Source: Propionibacteriaceae bacterium
GTDB lineage: Bacteria; Actinomycetota; Actinomycetes; Propionibacteriales; Propionibacteriaceae
Length of the DNA stretch: 7,877 bases
NCBI GenBank assembly: GCA_003153855.1
Contig: PMBM01000131.1
Coordinates: 209 to 8,085, forward strand
Direction of reading: 5' to 3'
Shown here: positions 6,175 to 7,877 of the stretch, in pieces
Position numbering within the stretch: the first letter of the stretch is position 1
How the letters are laid out: each line of letters opens with the position of its first letter
Notes under the pieces: model-generated
Seen by the model: only the letters and a program-made list of their open reading frames with translations
Told to the model about the DNA's origin: nothing
Databases searched by the model: none
Program-made: the position numbers and the translations under genes

Positions 6175-6969
6175 TCAGGACTTCTGGGCCGTGGTGACAG
6201 TGAGCCCAGGATCGGCCGGGAGCGTGAGTGACTCCGACGTCGACACGTCGTACGCAAGACCGTAGTTGTTCTTGGCGTCGGCCCACCAGGCTCCCCCCGG
6301 GGTGTTGGCGAAGCGCGCCGGCAGGGTCTTCGGGTCGCCGATCGCCTCGACGCGGTACGGGCGCAGCAGCGACCTGTAGTCGACCGTGATCGCCGATCCC
6401 GCGCTGCGGATGGCCGTACGCGTCGTGAGCCGGTGCCCGTTGATGGCTATCCCCTCGGCGCCGGCCTCCCACGCGCCGTTCACGAGCTGGCGCAGATCCT
6501 CGTCGGTCACTCGGGCGCCGTTCGTGCCCTGGGCGTCGTCCACGACGACGACCATCCCGGGGCCGGTGATCGCGGTGCTTCCTGATACCGCCCCCTGAGC
6601 GTCCAGCTGTGCCCGGGTCGTCGTGTCGGCCTGCCTCTTCTGGAGGTCGGTGATCTCCTGCTCGATCGCCGCCTGCTGCGCGCGGAGGTCGTCGTTGGTC
6701 TTGTCCCCCGCGCGGATCCGGCTGATGAGCTCGTCGCGTTCCGAGGCGGCATCGGGAGACGCCTTGTACGTGTACCAGCCCTGGACCGCGACGACCATGC
6801 CGAGGACGAGCGCGACAGCGACCAACGGGAGCCGCCAGCGGCTCTTGGTGACGTGCTTTCCCACCACGGCGTAGTCGGGGTCGACCGCAGACTCCCTGAT
6901 CTGGCGCAGGAGGTCCATGCTCCAGGCGACCGGGCGCTGGCTGTCTCCCCTGACCACGCGCTGCTTCAC
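6175..6969 (-). CDS. DUF881 membrane-anchored protein (first of two)
   Basis: About 264 aa from GTG 6969. Layout: cytoplasmic N-terminus with LLRQIRESAVDPDYAVVG (20-37), a membrane segment at about 47-63 (LPLVAVALVLGMVVAVQ), a coiled coil at about 77-115, then a DUF881 domain with AITGPGMVVVVDD, AGAEGIAINGHRL and PYRVEAIGDPKTL. It corresponds to M. tuberculosis Rv1823. The start is uncertain. GTG 6969 overlaps the pgsA stop as GTGA, suggesting coupled translation, but has no Shine-Dalgarno; ATG 6918 would give 247 aa beginning at MDLLRQIR and is also poorly supported by a ribosome-binding site. The AGGAGG that drives sbp touches this gene's stop codon, so the pair is surely co-transcribed. 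Molecular function is unknown. Confidence 0.9.
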   Translation of the reverse strand: MKQRVVRGDSQRPVAWSMDLLRQIRESAVDPDYAVVGKHVTKSRWRLPLVAVALVLGMVVAVQGWYTYKASPDAASERDELISRIRAGDKTNDDLRAQQAAIEQEITDLQKRQADTTTRAQLDAQGAVSGSTAITGPGMVVVVDDAQGTNGARVTDEDLRQLVNGAWEAGAEGIAINGHRLTTRTAIRSAGSAITVDYRSLLRPYRVEAIGDPKTLPARFANTPGGAWWADAKNNYGLAYDVSTSESLTLPADPGLTVTTAQKS

Positions 6970-7553
6970 GGGAGCTGCTTCGTCGTGTTGACGATCGTGA
7001 TCGCCTGGCGGACGTACAGGAGGCCTGCCCACCAGTACAGCCCCGAGCCCCAGATCACTAACGCCCACCCGACGACCTTGAACACCATCGCGCCAGGCCA
7101 GCCGCCGTCACCGAGGAGCACCGCCGGGAACGCGTACAGGAGGAAGAACGTCGCCACCTTGCCGAGGAAGTGGACGGGAAGGCTCGTGTAGCCGCGCGTG
7201 CGCAGCAGCGGGACGAGCAGGAACATGCACACGTCACGTGCCACGAGAACGACCACGAGCCACCACGGGATGACCTCCCGGAACGCCAGGCCGAGAAGGG
7301 TCGCTGCGATCCACGTGCGGTCGACGATCGGGTCGAGCATCTGCCCGAGGCGTGAGACCTGGTGCCGGCTGCGGGCGAGGTAGCCGTCGAGGAAGTCGGT
7401 GGCGCCGCCGACGGCGAGCACTACGACGGCCCAGCCGTCGGCGTGAGGTCCGAGGACCAGCCAGAGGAAGACGGGGACGCCTGCCAGACGTATGAAGCTG
7501 AGGACGTTGGGCACCGTCAACACCCGGTCGGTGTCGTACGCGGTCCCTGGCAC
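6966..7553 (-). CDS. pgsA: CDP-alcohol phosphatidyltransferase (PgsA2-like)
   Basis: Integral membrane enzyme of 195 aa transferring a phosphatidyl group from a CDP-lipid to an alcohol acceptor. The complete CDP-alcohol motif is present: D53, D56-G57, A60-R61, G70, D74 and D78 (DGYLAR, then GQMLDPIVD), with several hydrophobic helices around it. VLTVPNVLSFIRL at 11-23 is typical of PgsA-type proteins, and the sequence and setting match M. tuberculosis PgsA2 (Rv1822). The acceptor (glycerol-3-phosphate or, as in cardiolipin synthesis, phosphatidylglycerol) cannot be decided from sequence. The start is GTG 7553, 24 nt after the glycosyltransferase stop. There is no Shine-Dalgarno, but TACGCT lies 6 nt upstream, compatible with a leaderless transcript. 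The 3' end overlaps the DUF881 start by 4 nt if GTG 6969 is used. Confidence 0.9.
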   Translation of the reverse strand: MPGTAYDTDRVLTVPNVLSFIRLAGVPVFLWLVLGPHADGWAVVVLAVGGATDFLDGYLARSRHQVSRLGQMLDPIVDRTWIAATLLGLAFREVIPWWLVVVLVARDVCMFLLVPLLRTRGYTSLPVHFLGKVATFFLLYAFPAVLLGDGGWPGAMVFKVVGWALVIWGSGLYWWAGLLYVRQAITIVNTTKQLP

Positions 7554-7559
7554 GCGGCC

Positions 7560-7565
7560 AGCGTA
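7560..7565 (-). promoter_or_regulatory. Possible leaderless -10 element before pgsA
   Basis: TACGCT (TANNNT) ends 6 nt before GTG 7553, so a transcript could begin at the start codon itself. It lies in the 24-nt gap after the glycosyltransferase stop. No -35 is recognisable, and coupling from the upstream gene is the alternative. Confidence 0.25.
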
Positions 7566-7577
7566 CCGGCGGCCTGA

Positions 7578-7877
7578 CTAGCCGGTCCTACGACCTGCCG
7601 CGTGGAGGCTCAGGGCATCCGTGTACGTGTCGAGCACCGCAGGACCGATCGTCTGCCAGTCGTACTCGGCAGCCAACGCCCTTCCCCGAGCCGTCGGTAC
7701 GGGGTGGGCGAGGGCTGCGACGACGGCGCCAGCGAGAGACTCCGGCGACCCGGTCTCGGCGATCCGTCCGACCGGACCCTCGTCATCCGTGAGCAGCTCG
7801 ATGAACGCCGGGAGGTCCGAAGCGACCACGGCGGCGCCCGAGGCGAGCGCCTCGAGCAGCACGATGCCGAAGCTCTC
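7578..7877 (-). CDS. GT4 glycosyltransferase C-terminus, PimA-like (5' part outside window)
   Basis: The last 99 residues of a gene entering from the right edge. The first visible residues, ESFGIVLLE, are the EX7E motif of retaining GT-B (GT4) enzymes that binds the nucleotide sugar. ASGAAVVASDLPAF follows, then YDWQTIGPAVLDTY near the end. The ASDLxAF and YDW segments resemble the C-terminus of PimA, the phosphatidyl-myo-inositol mannosyltransferase using GDP-mannose at the inner membrane face, so a mannolipid role is likely but not certain. It sits 24 nt upstream of pgsA, so lipid-head synthesis and glycosylation may be co-expressed. In M. tuberculosis pimA lies near pgsA1, not pgsA2. The N-terminal acceptor domain cannot be judged. 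Confidence 0.85.
   Translation of the reverse strand, partial: ESFGIVLLEALASGAAVVASDLPAFIELLTDDEGPVGRIAETGSPESLAGAVVAALAHPVPTARGRALAAEYDWQTIGPAVLDTYTDALSLHAAGRRTG

Noticed and set aside
6165..6257. N-terminal extension of Sbp by 31 residues from ATG 6257
   Set aside because: The extension is arginine/serine/proline-rich, overlaps the upstream DUF881 gene by about 80 nt, and lacks a ribosome-binding site. ATG 6164 has AGGAGG at ideal spacing.
6970..7068. N-terminal extension of the first DUF881 protein into pgsA
   Set aside because: It would overlap pgsA by about 100 nt and adds a sequence unlike the family. GTG 6969 at the pgsA stop is simpler.
1..7877. Mobile elements, CRISPR, tRNA/rRNA, toxin-antitoxin or defence genes
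   Set aside because: No transposase or integrase motifs, no spaced repeat array, no tRNA-like cloverleaf, and no small gene pairs beyond the housekeeping set. Base composition appears even throughout.

Overview
This is a GC-rich stretch (roughly two thirds G+C by eye) in which every supported gene lies on the minus strand. It reads from a glycosyltransferase cut by the right edge down to glycine dehydrogenase gcvP cut by the left edge. Gene content and order match a block I know from Mycobacterium tuberculosis: pgsA2 - DUF881 - small basic protein - DUF881 - gcvH - garA (FHA) - MerR (FtsR-type) - bifunctional-nuclease-like protein - MerR - gcvB/gcvP (Rv1822 to Rv1832). The host is therefore an actinobacterium. 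The zinc-ribbon N-terminus on the FHA protein and the PimA-like enzyme beside pgsA point away from Mycobacterium, towards a Nocardioides/Streptomyces-like lineage, but I cannot place it further.

Layout in transcription order (right to left): (1) an envelope module at 7877-5060, with the C-terminus of a GT4 PimA-like mannosyltransferase, a CDP-alcohol phosphatidyltransferase, and a DUF881 / Sbp / DUF881 trio. The last four genes are packed with start/stop overlaps or a gap of 10 nt or less, so they look like one operon. (2) gcvH at 5001-4618, the lipoyl carrier of the glycine cleavage system. (3) A regulatory module at 4521-2109, with a zinc-ribbon FHA protein translationally coupled to an FtsR-type MerR regulator, then a BFN/DUF151 protein, then a second MerR regulator under its own well-formed promoter. 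(4) gcvP at 2063-1, the decarboxylating P-protein, of which 687 codons are present. The PLP-binding lysine is expected just past the left edge.

Functionally the window links glycine cleavage (gcvH, gcvP), control of 2-oxoglutarate metabolism by a phospho-switch FHA protein, transcriptional control of division and growth (two MerR proteins), and membrane-anchored proteins associated with division and the envelope (Sbp, DUF881, lipid synthesis). This is a conserved housekeeping region. I see no mobile element, CRISPR array, tRNA, rRNA, defence system or biosynthetic cluster. No stretch over 300 bases lacks a gene; the longest gap is 167 bp (2661-2827).

The less ordinary details are regulatory. 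There is an inverted repeat on the -35 of the second MerR gene's promoter, a hairpin placing the gcvP ribosome-binding site in its loop, a 16-bp perfect palindrome before gcvH, and two genes (BFN and pgsA) without a Shine-Dalgarno but with a TANNNT hexamer 5-6 nt before the start codon, as expected for leaderless transcripts.
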